Assembly: GCF_021401135.1 (NCBI RefSeq)
Contig: NZ_JACBFO010000002.1
Location: 1 to 64,000, forward strand
Source of the DNA: Azonexus sp. R2A61
GTDB taxonomy: Bacteria; Pseudomonadota; Gammaproteobacteria; Burkholderiales; Rhodocyclaceae
DNA: 64,000 nt
Reading direction: 5' to 3'
Part shown: positions 1-8,793 of the stretch, piece by piece
How the letters are laid out: each line of letters starts with the position of its first letter
How positions within the stretch are numbered: the first letter of the stretch is position 1
Position numbers and translations under genes: made by a program
Notes under the pieces: model-generated
The model's input: the letters and a program-made list of their open reading frames with translations, nothing else
Told to the model about the DNA's origin: nothing
Database searches by the model: none

Positions 1-416
1 AGGCCCAGGGCCGGTGCGAGCGCCGCCGGCGCGCGCAGCCGGCGCAGGCCGGCGAGGACCGGCACCCGCGCCGCGCCATCGGCGACGGCCAGCAAGTCGA
101 GCAGCGCCGGCGCCGCCGCCGGGTCGAGGATTTCGCCCAGCGACACTGCCGCCGCCGCGGCGACTTCCGGGTCGGCATCGGTCAGCAGGGCGCCGAGCGC
201 GGCGACCGCCTCGCCATCGGCCGTCGCCTCCAGCGCCCGCGCCGCTTCGAGGCGGACGCCGGCATCCGGGTCGCGGCTGGCGGCGACGAACGGCACCGGA
301 TACTCGTCGGCGAAATCGGCGATCTGCAACAGAGCCACGCGGCGCACGGTGGCGTCGTCGGCGGCGAGCAAGGGCTGCACGGCGAGAATTTCGTCTGGCA
401 AGTCGATATCGCTCAT
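1..416 (-). CDS. HEAT-repeat protein (3' end outside window)
   Basis: The leftward frame opens with ATG at 414-416 and stays open to the window edge, so the C-terminus is missing. The visible 138 residues are Ala/Leu/Asp-rich helical pairs of about 30 residues (for example DPDAGVRLEAARALE and DADPEVAAAAAVSLGEIL), the usual look of HEAT/PBS-lyase repeats. Such repeats act as protein-protein scaffolds. The start lies 7 nt after the stop of the ferredoxin-like gene, so it should be the last gene of the flavoprotein operon. A role in assembling or docking the flavoprotein/ferredoxin pair is inference from position only. Confidence 0.75.
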   Translation of the reverse strand, partial: MSDIDLPDEILAVQPLLAADDATVRRVALLQIADFADEYPVPFVAASRDPDAGVRLEAARALEATADGEAVAALGALLTDADPEVAAAAAVSLGEILDPAAAPALLDLLAVADGAARVPVLAGLRRLRAPAALAPALG

Positions 417-423
417 ATCCGCC

Positions 424-663
424 TCAGCGCAACAAGTAAGGAATCTCGACGCGGATCGCCTTGGTCGGGCAATCGTGCGCGCAGGGCAGGCAATACCAGC
501 ATTCGTCGTAGGCCATCTTGACCTTGCCGTCGCCGGCATCGAGGATCAGGATGTCGGTCGGGCAAACGTCGATGCAGATGCGGCAGCCCTTGTCGGCGAT
601 GCATTTGTCGTGATCGACGATGATCGACACGGCGTGCTGGGCTTCGATGGTGGTCGTGGTCAT
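424..663 (-). CDS. AprB-like 2x[4Fe-4S] ferredoxin
   Basis: A 79-residue protein with two iron-sulfur motifs. The first is an atypical C-x5-C-x2-C-x3-CP (CIADKGCRICIDVCP, about residues 21-35). The second is C-x2-C-x2-C-x3-CP (CWYCLPCAHDCP, about 55-66). This arrangement and size match the electron-carrying beta subunit of adenylylsulfate-reductase-like enzymes. It follows the flavoprotein gene by 9 nt, so it is probably its electron-transfer partner. The N-terminus is short and lacks a signal peptide, consistent with a cytoplasmic location. It could serve a fumarate-reductase-type flavoenzyme rather than a true APS reductase. Confidence 0.85.
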   Translation of the reverse strand: MTTTTIEAQHAVSIIVDHDKCIADKGCRICIDVCPTDILILDAGDGKVKMAYDECWYCLPCAHDCPTKAIRVEIPYLLR

Positions 664-672
664 GATCTTTCC

Positions 673-2412
673 TCAGGCGGCCAGTTCTTGGTCGAGACGC
701 ATCGCGTCGTAGGCGTAAAGCTCGCTCTTGGCGATGGGGTAGATGTAGTCGGGCACCGGGCGCTTGAAAAATTCCGGCTGGCCGTCGGCGCCCTTCTTCA
801 CCTCGACGAAGGCGAACCATTCGGCGTCGTTGCGTTCCGGCAGGTCGGTGCGGTAGTGGTAGAGGCCCCAGCGGCTCTCCTGGCGATACAGCGAGGCACG
901 CGCCGCCAGCTCGGCGCAGTCGAGGATGGCGTGGACCTCCATGGCCCGCATCAGCTCGTGCGGATTGCGCGCCTTCAGGCGCTTCAGGTCCTCGCGGATC
1001 TCGGCAAAACGCTTCAGGCCGATCTCCATCTTGGTCGTCACCTTGGGCGGCTGCAGGTAGTCGTTGACCATGCGACGCAGCTTGTATTCGACCTGCGTTG
1101 GCGACAGCCCTTCCTCGCGGAGCAGCGGCGCGAAAATCCGTTCTTTTTCGGCGTCGACCGCAGCCGGGTCGATCTCCGCCAATTCCTTGCCGGCGATGAA
1201 GTCGACCGCATCCTCGGCGGCGATGGCGCCATAGACCATCGCCCCGAGCATGTAGTTGTGGGCCACGTTGCACAGATCGCCGGCCGCGTAGAGACCGGGC
1301 ACGGTAGTCCGCGCGTGTTCGTCCACCCACACTCCGGAAGCGCTGTGACCGCCGCACAGGCCGATTTCCGAGATGTGCATTTCGACCAGATCATGGCGGT
1401 AGTCGGTACCCCGCCCTTCGTGGAAGATGCCGCGCGTCGGCCGCTCGGTGACGTGCAACACATCTTCGATCTTGCTCACCGTTTCATCGGCGAGGTGGTC
1501 GAGCTTGAGGAAAACCGGGCCGTTGCCGCCTTCCAGTTCGCGCCAGAACTCCAGCATCATCTGGCCGCTCCAGTAATCGCTCTTGATGAAGCGCTCGCCC
1601 TTGGCGTTGACCGTGTAGCCGCCGAAGGGGCCGGTCACGTAGGCGCAGGCCGGGCCGTTGTAGTCCTTGATCAGCGGGTTGATCTGGAAGCATTCGAGGC
1701 CGGAAAGTTCGGCACCGGCGTGATAGGCCATGCTGTAGCCATCGCCGGCGTTGGTCGGGTTTTCGTAGGTGCCGAACAAGTAGCCGGAAGCAGGCAGGCC
1801 CAGGCGCCCGGCCGAGCCGGTGCACAGGATTACCGCCTTGGCCCGGATGACGACGAACTCGCCGGTCCGCGATTCGAGCGCCATGGCCCCGGCAATGCGC
1901 CCGTCCGGTCCGACCAGCAGCCGCGTCGTGGTCAGCCGGTTACTGACGTCGACGCCGAGTTTGCGTATCTGCTTGAACAGCACTTTCTTGACGTTGTAGC
2001 CCTCGGGCATCGGCAACACGTAGGCGCCCAGGTGATGCACCTTCTTGACCGCGTAATCGCCGGTCTCATCCTTCTCGAACTTGACGCCCCAGGCATCGAG
2101 CTCCTTGATCATGTCGTAGCTGCGTTCGGCATAGGCGTTGATCGCGGCCTGATTGACGATGCCGTCGTTGGCGATGGTGATTTCCTTGACGTACTGCTCG
2201 GGCGTCGCGTGGCCGGGAATGACCGCGTTGTTGACGCTGTCCATGCCCTCGGCGATAGCGCCGGCTCGCTTGACGTTGGCTTTGTCGAGCAACAGCACCT
2301 TCAGGTGCGGTGCCTTCTGTTTGGCCTTGATGGCGGCGAGCGGCCCGGCGGTGCCGCCGCCGATGATCAGGATGTCGGTTTCGAGGTGAGTGGTTTCCAT
2401 GTTTGTTTCCAT
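673..2412 (-). CDS. AprA/fumarate-reductase-like FAD flavoprotein
   Basis: A flavoprotein of about 579 residues. The dinucleotide-binding motif DILIIGGGTAGPLAA lies near the N-terminus. The middle contains the adenylylsulfate-reductase-alpha-like stretch CFQINPLIKDYNGPACAYV followed by GPFGGYTVNAKGERF, and the FAD C-terminal motif AAGDLCNVAHNYMLGAM is present. The family (succinate dehydrogenase/fumarate reductase/AprA flavoproteins) oxidises or reduces small substrates with FAD. In-frame codons reach back to 2505, but those overlap the GntR gene. ATG 2410-2412 or ATG 2398-2400 are the credible starts; neither has a strong ribosome site. The neighbours (sulfonate-type importer, ferredoxin, HEAT) suggest an organosulfur substrate; the reaction itself is unknown. 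Confidence 0.85.
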   Translation of the reverse strand: METNMETTHLETDILIIGGGTAGPLAAIKAKQKAPHLKVLLLDKANVKRAGAIAEGMDSVNNAVIPGHATPEQYVKEITIANDGIVNQAAINAYAERSYDMIKELDAWGVKFEKDETGDYAVKKVHHLGAYVLPMPEGYNVKKVLFKQIRKLGVDVSNRLTTTRLLVGPDGRIAGAMALESRTGEFVVIRAKAVILCTGSAGRLGLPASGYLFGTYENPTNAGDGYSMAYHAGAELSGLECFQINPLIKDYNGPACAYVTGPFGGYTVNAKGERFIKSDYWSGQMMLEFWRELEGGNGPVFLKLDHLADETVSKIEDVLHVTERPTRGIFHEGRGTDYRHDLVEMHISEIGLCGGHSASGVWVDEHARTTVPGLYAAGDLCNVAHNYMLGAMVYGAIAAEDAVDFIAGKELAEIDPAAVDAEKERIFAPLLREEGLSPTQVEYKLRRMVNDYLQPPKVTTKMEIGLKRFAEIREDLKRLKARNPHELMRAMEVHAILDCAELAARASLYRQESRWGLYHYRTDLPERNDAEWFAFVEVKKGADGQPEFFKRPVPDYIYPIAKSELYAYDAMRLDQELAA

Positions 2413-2425
2413 TTGGATGAAGCGT

Positions 2426-3178
2426 TCAACCGCGCTCGGCGCGGACCTGGTAGCGAAATGAATCGCCGCGGTAATAGAGGTATTCGAAGTCGATCGGCTG
2501 GCCATCGCGTGTCCAGGTCAAGCGCTCCATGCGCAACAGCGGCGCCCCGACCGGTACGTCGAGCAGGGTCGCCAACGGCGCATCGGCGGCAATCGCGTTG
2601 ATCGTCAGGTCGGCATGACCGAGCGGCGTCGCGTAATCGTTTTCGATGATCAGGAAGATGTCCCGGCTGGCCAGGTCTTCGCGGGCCAGTCGCTCGCCCA
2701 GCGCCCGCCGGACGTAGGTGACGTCAAGCGAGACGATCTTGCCGCCGGCGTGGCGCACGCGCCGGATTTCGATCAGCGGGCTGCCCTCGGCCACCTGCAG
2801 CCGCTCGGCGACGGTCGCATCGGCCGCGACCTTGCGCAGGCTGACCAGCCGGTTGTGCGTCGCCACGCCAAGGTTGGACATGGCTTCGGCGAAGCCCTGC
2901 AAGCGAGCCTGTTGCTGGAAGGGCTGGGGCCGCGCGACGAAGGCCCCCTTGCCCGGCACCTTGAAGATCAGTTGCTCGCTCTGCAGATCGCTCAGGGCTT
3001 GTCGGACCGTGATGCGGCTGACGCCGAACTCGGTCATCAACTCGTTTTCCGACGGCAGGCGGGCATGTTCGCCGTAGCTGCCATCGAGAATCTGCTCGCG
3101 CAACGTCGTCTTGATCTGGGCATAGAGGGGCAGCGGTTTCTGATGCTGCCGCACCCGGGAAAAATCAGGATCAGTCAT
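2426..3178 (-). CDS. GntR/HutC-family transcriptional regulator
   Basis: 250 residues. An N-terminal winged helix (PLYAQIKTTLREQILDGSYG, then LPSENELMTEFGVSRITVRQAL, about residues 15-70) matches the GntR fold. The C-terminal UTRA domain (about 95-245) is the ligand-sensing domain of the HutC subfamily. It sits inside the operon, 58 nt after the ABC ATPase and 13 nt before the flavoprotein, so it probably controls this operon in response to the imported compound or a metabolite. A candidate operator is the dyad in front of the binding-protein gene at 6442-6458. Confidence 0.9.
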   Translation of the reverse strand: MTDPDFSRVRQHQKPLPLYAQIKTTLREQILDGSYGEHARLPSENELMTEFGVSRITVRQALSDLQSEQLIFKVPGKGAFVARPQPFQQQARLQGFAEAMSNLGVATHNRLVSLRKVAADATVAERLQVAEGSPLIEIRRVRHAGGKIVSLDVTYVRRALGERLAREDLASRDIFLIIENDYATPLGHADLTINAIAADAPLATLLDVPVGAPLLRMERLTWTRDGQPIDFEYLYYRGDSFRYQVRAERG

Positions 3179-3236
3179 GGCCGGTTATGACAAGTTTTGG
3201 CAAAAAGAGACCGTCGACCGTGAAATTCGCCGGTCT

Positions 3237-4085
3237 TCATGCTTCGACGGGCAATTCAATGCGCGGCGCTTCCAGGCCGCCGATCAACGACTGCCGGACC
3301 TCGTCCTGGACCAAGGCCAGGCAGCGCTTTTTCAGGGCGATGAATTCGGGCGACACGATGATGTCCTCGGGACGAGGGCGCGGCAGGTCCACGACGATTT
3401 CTTCGCGGATGCGTCCTGGCCGATGTGTCATCACCAGCACACGATCGGAAAGAATCAACGCTTCGTCGATGTCATGCGTGACGAACAGTACGGTCGGACG
3501 GAAACGCCCCCAGATATCGAGCAGCAGTTGTTGCATGCGCTCGCGGGTCTGCGCGTCGAGGGCGCCGAAAGGCTCGTCCATCAGCACGACGCGCGGATTG
3601 TTGATCAGCACGCGGGCAATCTCGACACGCTGCTGCATGCCGCCCGACAACTGCGCCGGGTAACGGTCGGCGAAGCCCCGCAGACCGACCAGTTCGAGAA
3701 ACTCCCTGGCCCGTTCGAGACGCTCGGCACGGGCGACACCGCGCATCTTCAGACCGAAGGCGACGTTGTCCAGCGCACTACGCCAGGGCAACAGGGAGTT
3801 ATGCTGGAACACCATGCCGCGATCCGGCCCCGGCCCACCGACCGGCTCGCCATCGACGCTCAAACTGCCACCGCTGGGTTGCAGGTAGCCGGCGACGGCG
3901 TTGAGCAAGGTCGACTTGCCGCAACCCGACGGCCCGATGATGCTGACGAACTCCCCGGCAGCGATCGTCGTGGAGACCTGCCGAACCGCTTCGAACCGCA
4001 CCTTTCCTGGCAGATGGATGGCGATGTCGCGCAATTCGATACGTCCGGCCTTGCTGCCGGACTGCGCTTGCGTGGCGATACTCAT
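3237..4085 (-). CDS. ABC transporter ATPase, SsuB/TauB type
   Basis: 282 residues when started at ATG 4083-4085, which overlaps the permease stop by 4 nt (ATGA). The longer open frame back to 4289 lies inside the permease gene and is not expected to be used. Walker A GPSGCGKST is at residues 51-59, the signature is LSGGMQQRVEIARVL, and Walker B is [12 protein letters not shown]. These are typical of nitrate/sulfonate/taurine importers. It energises uptake through the adjacent permease and binding protein. Confidence 0.93.
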   Translation of the reverse strand: MSIATQAQSGSKAGRIELRDIAIHLPGKVRFEAVRQVSTTIAAGEFVSIIGPSGCGKSTLLNAVAGYLQPSGGSLSVDGEPVGGPGPDRGMVFQHNSLLPWRSALDNVAFGLKMRGVARAERLERAREFLELVGLRGFADRYPAQLSGGMQQRVEIARVLINNPRVVLMDEPFGALDAQTRERMQQLLLDIWGRFRPTVLFVTHDIDEALILSDRVLVMTHRPGRIREEIVVDLPRPRPEDIIVSPEFIALKKRCLALVQDEVRQSLIGGLEAPRIELPVEA

Positions 4086-4948
4086 GAATGACGCTCCTGA
4101 ATGCGGTACCAAGGCATCAGCACCCGGCCGAGCAATTTGATCAACCCGCTGCTGGCCATGCCGAAGGCGCCGATGAACAGCATGCCCACGACGATGTCGG
4201 GATAGTTCTGCAAGGTGTAGGACTCCCAGGTGTAGTAGCCGATGCCGTACTGACCGGCGATCATTTCCGCCGTCACCAGACAGAACCACGACGTCCCCAT
4301 GCCGATCGCCAGACCGGTGACGATGCTCGGCAAGGCCCCCGGCACGACCACTTCGGCCAGCACCGACCAGCGGCCGGCCCCGAGGCTGCGCGACGAAGCG
4401 ATCAGCCGCCGGTCGACTGCCTCGACGCCGTGTACGGTATTGAGCAGGATCGGGAAGAAGGCGCCCATGAAGGTGATGAACACCATGCTCAGCTCGGACG
4501 ACGGGAACATCAGGATGGCCAGCGGAATCCAGGCCACGCCGGGAATCGGCCGCAGCACTTCGAGCGGCGGCAACAGCGTGTCCTCAAACCGGCGCGAACG
4601 GCCGATCAGGACGCCCACGACGATGCCGAGCAGCGTCGCTGCGGCGAAACCGGAAAACACCCGGATCAGACTGTTGACCACATGCGAGGCCAGTTTCGGC
4701 GACTGGAAAAGATTCCAGCCGGCGACGATCACGTCGCTGGGCGCCGGTACGTAGCGAAAAGTGACCAGGCCGAAATCGAATTTGAGAACCGAGGCCGCCT
4801 GCCAGAATGCCACGCAGGCCAGCAAGGCGGCGGCGCGCAGCAACAGCCGGCCGACCGGCAATCCGGCCAGCCAGGCCGCCGGGAAGCCGCCGGGGCGGCC
4901 TCCGGCATCGGCGATCCCCGGCGCGCTCAGCGCCTGTTCGGAAGACAT
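4082..4948 (-). CDS. ABC transporter permease, SsuC/TauC type
   Basis: 288 residues with about six hydrophobic segments and the inner-membrane component motif EVLRPIPGVAWIPLAIL followed by the EAA-like loop SLGAGRWSVLAEVVVPGALPSIVTGL. This matches the nitrate/sulfonate/taurine permease family, about 250-290 residues. It is co-transcribed between the binding-protein gene (12 nt upstream) and the ATPase (4-nt overlap). The substrate cannot be read from the sequence; a sulfonate or related organosulfur anion is the likeliest guess from the family. Confidence 0.93.
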   Translation of the reverse strand: MSSEQALSAPGIADAGGRPGGFPAAWLAGLPVGRLLLRAAALLACVAFWQAASVLKFDFGLVTFRYVPAPSDVIVAGWNLFQSPKLASHVVNSLIRVFSGFAAATLLGIVVGVLIGRSRRFEDTLLPPLEVLRPIPGVAWIPLAILMFPSSELSMVFITFMGAFFPILLNTVHGVEAVDRRLIASSRSLGAGRWSVLAEVVVPGALPSIVTGLAIGMGTSWFCLVTAEMIAGQYGIGYYTWESYTLQNYPDIVVGMLFIGAFGMASSGLIKLLGRVLMPWYRIQERHS

Positions 4949-4960
4949 CGCCGGCCCCGC

Positions 4961-6367
4961 TTACTTGGCCGCGACGACGCCGGCCTTCGCCGCCGCAAAG
5001 TCGAGCACCTTGCCACCCTTGCCCTTGGCCCATGCTTCGGCGTCGGACTTGAGCAGGAAGGCCGACAGCGCGCCCTTGGCGTCGGCCACGAACCAGGCCT
5101 GGTGGGCGAACAGTTTGATGCCCGTGTTGCGGTCGTGAGCGTAGACCACACGTACCTTCTTGCCCGCAGCCTCGGCGCCCTTGGCGGCTTCCAGCGCATG
5201 GTTCGGGGTGGTGTAGTGGCGCACCTTGGGCTCGCCCTCGATCCACACCTGGCCGACCTGGTTAAGATCGGTGATCGCTTGCCCGGTCTTCGCATCCTTG
5301 GCCTTCAGCGGCGACTTGGCGTAGTCCTTCAGACGCTTGTCGTAATCCAGGCCGGACGCCTTGTAGGCGGCGCGGATGAAGGAATCGTCGATGTACTCGT
5401 TTGCGTCGAATTCGAGATCGGTCTTCTTCAGTAAGCGCAGCGTCTTCAGTGCCGTGTTGGCGGCGGCGCGGAATTCCGGCTTCCAGGTCGCGTCACGGGT
5501 CTGCAGACCGAGCGGGCCATGGAACAGGTAATTCACCTCGGCCTCGATACCGGTCACCTTCTGGATCAGTTCGCTGATCTTTTCCGGGTCTTCGGTCGCC
5601 AGCCGGTCGGCCTCGATGACTGCGCGCAGGTAAGCGACAACGACTTCCGGGTATTTTTTCGCGTAATCGGCATCGACCAGCGTGCCGTGGAAGGTCGCGT
5701 TCTTGTCCTGCGAACCGTCATAAATCTTGCGTGCAAAGCCGCGATACTGGAACAGGTCAGGAAAAGGCACGAAATTGGCGTGGGCGTCGATCTTGTTCGC
5801 TTTCAGCGCGCTGCCGCCGACATCCGGCGCCTGCGACACCAGCGTTACATCGCGCTCGTTGTCCCAGCCCTGGTTGGCGATGGCCCGCAACAGCACACCG
5901 TGGGCGGTCGAGCCGAAAGGCACCGAAATCTGCTTGCCCTTGAGTTCGGAGAAAGTCTGCACCGGCGAATCCGTCGGCACGACGATACCGTTGCCGCTGC
6001 CCTGGACGCTGCCCGAGATGACATTGATGAACACGCTCTTCTTGCCAGCGGCACGGTGCGCGACGATGTTCAGCAAACCGGGGAATTCGGCCATCGAACC
6101 GATGTCCAGCTTGCCCGCGACCTGTTCATTGGTCAGCGGGGGGCCGGAGGTAAAGCTCTTCCACTGGATGTCCCACTGCGCATCCTTGTACCTGCCGTCC
6201 TTAGGCAGGTACTTCTCGAGCAGCTTCAGCTCACGGATGACCAGACCGCCGGTCGCAGTATTGATCGTCGGGTCCTGCGTGCCGATCGCGACGCGGATGG
6301 TCTCGGCCTGTGCCGCATGGGCGCCGAAAGCCAGCGCCAGGACAGCGAGAGTCTTGTTGAGTTGCAT
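4961..6367 (-). CDS. ABC substrate-binding protein with extra C-terminal (NosL-like) tail
   Basis: 468 residues with a clear signal peptide (cleavage near AAQA, residues 18-21). Residues 22 to about 330 resemble SsuA/TauA-type periplasmic binding proteins (for example GKLDIGSMAEFPGLLNI). The protein is about 130 residues longer than usual. The tail contains HDRNTGIKLFAHQAWFVAD and AFLLKSDAEAWAKGKGGKVLDF, which resembles the NosL/copper-chaperone fold; this is a motif impression, not a search result. The start has a strong ribosome site (GGAGG, 6 nt before ATG). It is the first gene of the leftward operon. Confidence 0.88.
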   Translation of the reverse strand: MQLNKTLAVLALAFGAHAAQAETIRVAIGTQDPTINTATGGLVIRELKLLEKYLPKDGRYKDAQWDIQWKSFTSGPPLTNEQVAGKLDIGSMAEFPGLLNIVAHRAAGKKSVFINVISGSVQGSGNGIVVPTDSPVQTFSELKGKQISVPFGSTAHGVLLRAIANQGWDNERDVTLVSQAPDVGGSALKANKIDAHANFVPFPDLFQYRGFARKIYDGSQDKNATFHGTLVDADYAKKYPEVVVAYLRAVIEADRLATEDPEKISELIQKVTGIEAEVNYLFHGPLGLQTRDATWKPEFRAAANTALKTLRLLKKTDLEFDANEYIDDSFIRAAYKASGLDYDKRLKDYAKSPLKAKDAKTGQAITDLNQVGQVWIEGEPKVRHYTTPNHALEAAKGAEAAGKKVRVVYAHDRNTGIKLFAHQAWFVADAKGALSAFLLKSDAEAWAKGKGGKVLDFAAAKAGVVAAK

Positions 6368-6441
6368 GCTTGCCTCCAGGGGTTTGAAAAGCGATGGAGG
6401 CGAAAGTTAAAGGATGCGGCCCGACCGAAAAACGACGGATA

Positions 6442-6468
6442 GTTGATATCGATACAACTCGTCATGAC
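6442..6468. promoter_or_regulatory. Dyad operator candidate before the ABC operon
   Basis: About 75-100 nt upstream of the binding-protein start lies the near-perfect dyad GTTGATATCGATACAAC (6442-6458; inner TATCGATA is an exact palindrome), followed directly by the exact 8-bp palindrome GTCATGAC (6461-6468). The position fits an operator for the operon's GntR regulator. No convincing -35/-10 pair was identified. Confidence 0.4.
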
Positions 6469-6564
6469 AGGTTGACCTGCAGGCTCCCGTTGTGACGCGC
6501 CAGGGTTCATGGCGTCCGTGGCAGCGTGGGCGATTCGCTCAGGCAGACGCCCGCACATATCGGT

Positions 6565-8604
6565 TCAGCCGACGCGTTCGACCCGGATCGCCGTATCGTG
6601 ATAGGCCGCGCCCGCCGGCCAGCCCGGCCGGGCGCTGACCAGCGCGTTGATGCCGACACCCTCGATGAACGCTGCGTTCGGCCACTGGCTTTCGACAACC
6701 ACGGTGTCCGGCAACTGGCCGTCGACCAGCCTGGCATGCAGCAGCACGCTGGCCTGCGCGTTGCCGAGGCGGACTCGGTCGCCGTCGGCGATGCCCAGCC
6801 GCTGCCCTGCCTCGCGCGCGATCAGCGCAGTCGGCCGGCCTTCGGCGCGCTGCGAACCGGGTGTTTCGGTGAAGGTCGTGTTGAGGAAATGACGGGCCGG
6901 CGCAGCGACCAGCCGGAAGGGCAACGCGGCCGTCGGGGGATCGATCAGTTCGGCATGATCCGGCAAGGTCGGCATCGCCGCATGATCGTCGCCCAGCGCC
7001 GACCAGTCCGGCGCAAAGCGGAAACGACCATCGGCATGCCCGAAACCGGTCAGGAAATGGGCTTCGGCAAACGGCCTGGCACAGTCCTGCCAGCCGGCCG
7101 CGGCAAGCGCTTCGGCGCCTTCCCGACCCGAGCCCTGCAACAGCCTATCGACGAGTTGCCAAGCGGTCAGGCCGAAAGCCGGATGATCGATGGCCAGTCG
7201 CCGAGCCAGCGACGCGATGAAATCGTGGTTGGCGCGGCACTCGCCGAGCGGCGCCAGGCAGGCCCGCGACAGTTGCAGGTGCGTATGGCCGGAAGCCTGG
7301 TAAAGATCGTCGTGTTCGAGGAAGGTGGTCGCCGGCAGGACCAGGTCGGCGTACTTCGCCGTCTCGGTCATGAACTGCTCGTGCACACAGGTGAACAGGT
7401 CGTCGCGCAACAGGCCGCGGCGGACCGCCAGGCTGTCCGGCGCGACCACCGCCGGGTTGGTATTCTGGACCAGCAGCACGTTGACCGCAGGACCGCCGAG
7501 CAGCGCTTGCGCGTCGCCAGTCAGGATGGCGCCGATCTGCGCCATGTCGAGCCGGCGCGCGGCGGGTTCGACGGTGTCGAGCCCGTTCAGGAAACGGGTA
7601 TCGAGGCCGTAGAGGCCGCCGTTGCTGTACAACGCGCCGCCGCCCGGCCATTGCCAGGCGCCGCTGACCGCCGGCAGGCAACTGACCGCATGCATCGCCG
7701 CGGCGCCGTTGCGCTGCCGCGTGAAACCGTAGCCGACGCGCAGGTAGCTGCGCTTGCAACGGCCGTAGAGACGGGCGAATTCGACGATCTGCGTCGCCGG
7801 CAGGCCGGTGATCGCCGCCGCCCACTCGGGCGTCCGGGTCATCAGATGGGCTTCGACGGCGGGCGAGAAATCGCTGTGGGCCGCCAGGTAGTCGCGGTCG
7901 GCCAGACCCTCGGCGAGCAGCACCTGCATCACCGCGCAGGCCAGCGCGCCGTCGGTACCCGGGCGCAGCGCCAGGTGCAGGTCGGCCTTGGCCGCCGTCG
8001 CCGTGCGATAAGGGTCGACCACGACCAGCGGCACCTCGCGATCGCGCCGCGCTTTCTGCACCCAGTGCATGAAATTGACCTGGGTGTGCACCGGATTGCC
8101 GCCCCAGACGACGATCAGCTCGGAATCCACCATTTCGCGGGCATCGACGCCGCGCTTGGCGCCGACCCCGGCCATCCAGCCGACGTCGCTCAAGGCGACG
8201 CAGAAGGTTTCGCGCTGCCGCGACCAGCCGGCCAGGTGGCCGAGGCGGCGCAGCGCGGCGCGCTGGACCAGGCCCATGGTCCCGGCGTAATGGTAGGGCC
8301 AGACACTTTCCGGGCCGTGGCGGTCGACGGCAGTGCGCAGTCGTTCGGCCAGCCGGTCGAGCGCCTCGTCCCAGGAAATCGCCGCAAACCTGCCCTCGCC
8401 CTTGGCGCCGACACGCAGCAGCGGTTCACGCAGGCGTTCCGGGTGGTGCTGGCGCTCGGCATAGCGCGCGACCTTGGCGCAGATGACGCCGTCGGTATAG
8501 GGCTGGTCGCCGCCGCGCACCCGCCCGATCCGCCCGTCCTTGACCTCGACCTTGAGGGCGCAAACGCTGGGGCAGTCGTGGGGGCAGACGGCAGGAACTT
8601 GCAT
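6565..8604 (-). CDS. Molybdopterin (bis-PGD) oxidoreductase, catalytic subunit
   Basis: 679 residues from ATG 8602-8604; an in-frame ATG 10 codons earlier is less likely because the Fe-S domain begins at residue 7. Cys7, Cys11, Cys15 and Cys42 (CPHDCPSVC, then ICAKVARY) form the N-terminal [4Fe-4S] site of the DMSO-reductase superfamily. The molybdopterin-binding region follows (ELIVVWGGNPVHTQVNF; LLVQNTNPAVVAPDSL), and the C-terminal dinucleotide-binding domain ends the protein. There is no twin-arginine signal, so it is probably cytoplasmic. No partner subunit is adjacent. The Mop protein at 10210 fits a molybdenum theme. Substrate unknown. Confidence 0.9.
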   Translation of the reverse strand: MQVPAVCPHDCPSVCALKVEVKDGRIGRVRGGDQPYTDGVICAKVARYAERQHHPERLREPLLRVGAKGEGRFAAISWDEALDRLAERLRTAVDRHGPESVWPYHYAGTMGLVQRAALRRLGHLAGWSRQRETFCVALSDVGWMAGVGAKRGVDAREMVDSELIVVWGGNPVHTQVNFMHWVQKARRDREVPLVVVDPYRTATAAKADLHLALRPGTDGALACAVMQVLLAEGLADRDYLAAHSDFSPAVEAHLMTRTPEWAAAITGLPATQIVEFARLYGRCKRSYLRVGYGFTRQRNGAAAMHAVSCLPAVSGAWQWPGGGALYSNGGLYGLDTRFLNGLDTVEPAARRLDMAQIGAILTGDAQALLGGPAVNVLLVQNTNPAVVAPDSLAVRRGLLRDDLFTCVHEQFMTETAKYADLVLPATTFLEHDDLYQASGHTHLQLSRACLAPLGECRANHDFIASLARRLAIDHPAFGLTAWQLVDRLLQGSGREGAEALAAAGWQDCARPFAEAHFLTGFGHADGRFRFAPDWSALGDDHAAMPTLPDHAELIDPPTAALPFRLVAAPARHFLNTTFTETPGSQRAEGRPTALIAREAGQRLGIADGDRVRLGNAQASVLLHARLVDGQLPDTVVVESQWPNAAFIEGVGINALVSARPGWPAGAAYHDTAIRVERVG

Positions 8605-8717
8605 GGCGGAAACGAAGCAAAGACGCAAAGGCATGATTGTCGCGCATCCGCGGAAAAACTCGCGGGGCGCCGGCTTATGAGCTTAGACGAATCGATGGCT
8701 TGCCCCGCCGCCGCCAT

Positions 8718-8740
8718 AACGATATGCAATGAATGTCGTT
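8718..8740. promoter_or_regulatory. ModE-box-like dyad in divergent region
   Basis: AACGATAT and ATGTCGTT form an inverted repeat around a 7-nt centre between the molybdoenzyme gene (leftward) and the 46-aa peptide (rightward). The outline loosely resembles ModE sites (CGNTATATA arms). With a molybdoenzyme and a molybdate-binding protein nearby, molybdate control is plausible but unproven. Confidence 0.3.
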
Positions 8741-8793
8741 CCGGCCCGCCACCCTTTTGCCTACAGTCGGCCAGGTTGCCCAGGAGAGTCCCG

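Noticed and set aside
349..2601. Long rightward open frame of 750 codons
   Set aside because: It is the antisense shadow of the AprA-like flavoprotein and GntR genes; no ribosome site and no protein family pattern.
4088..5434. Rightward open frame over the ABC genes
   Set aside because: Antisense to the permease and binding protein, with Gln/Arg/His-rich shadow composition.
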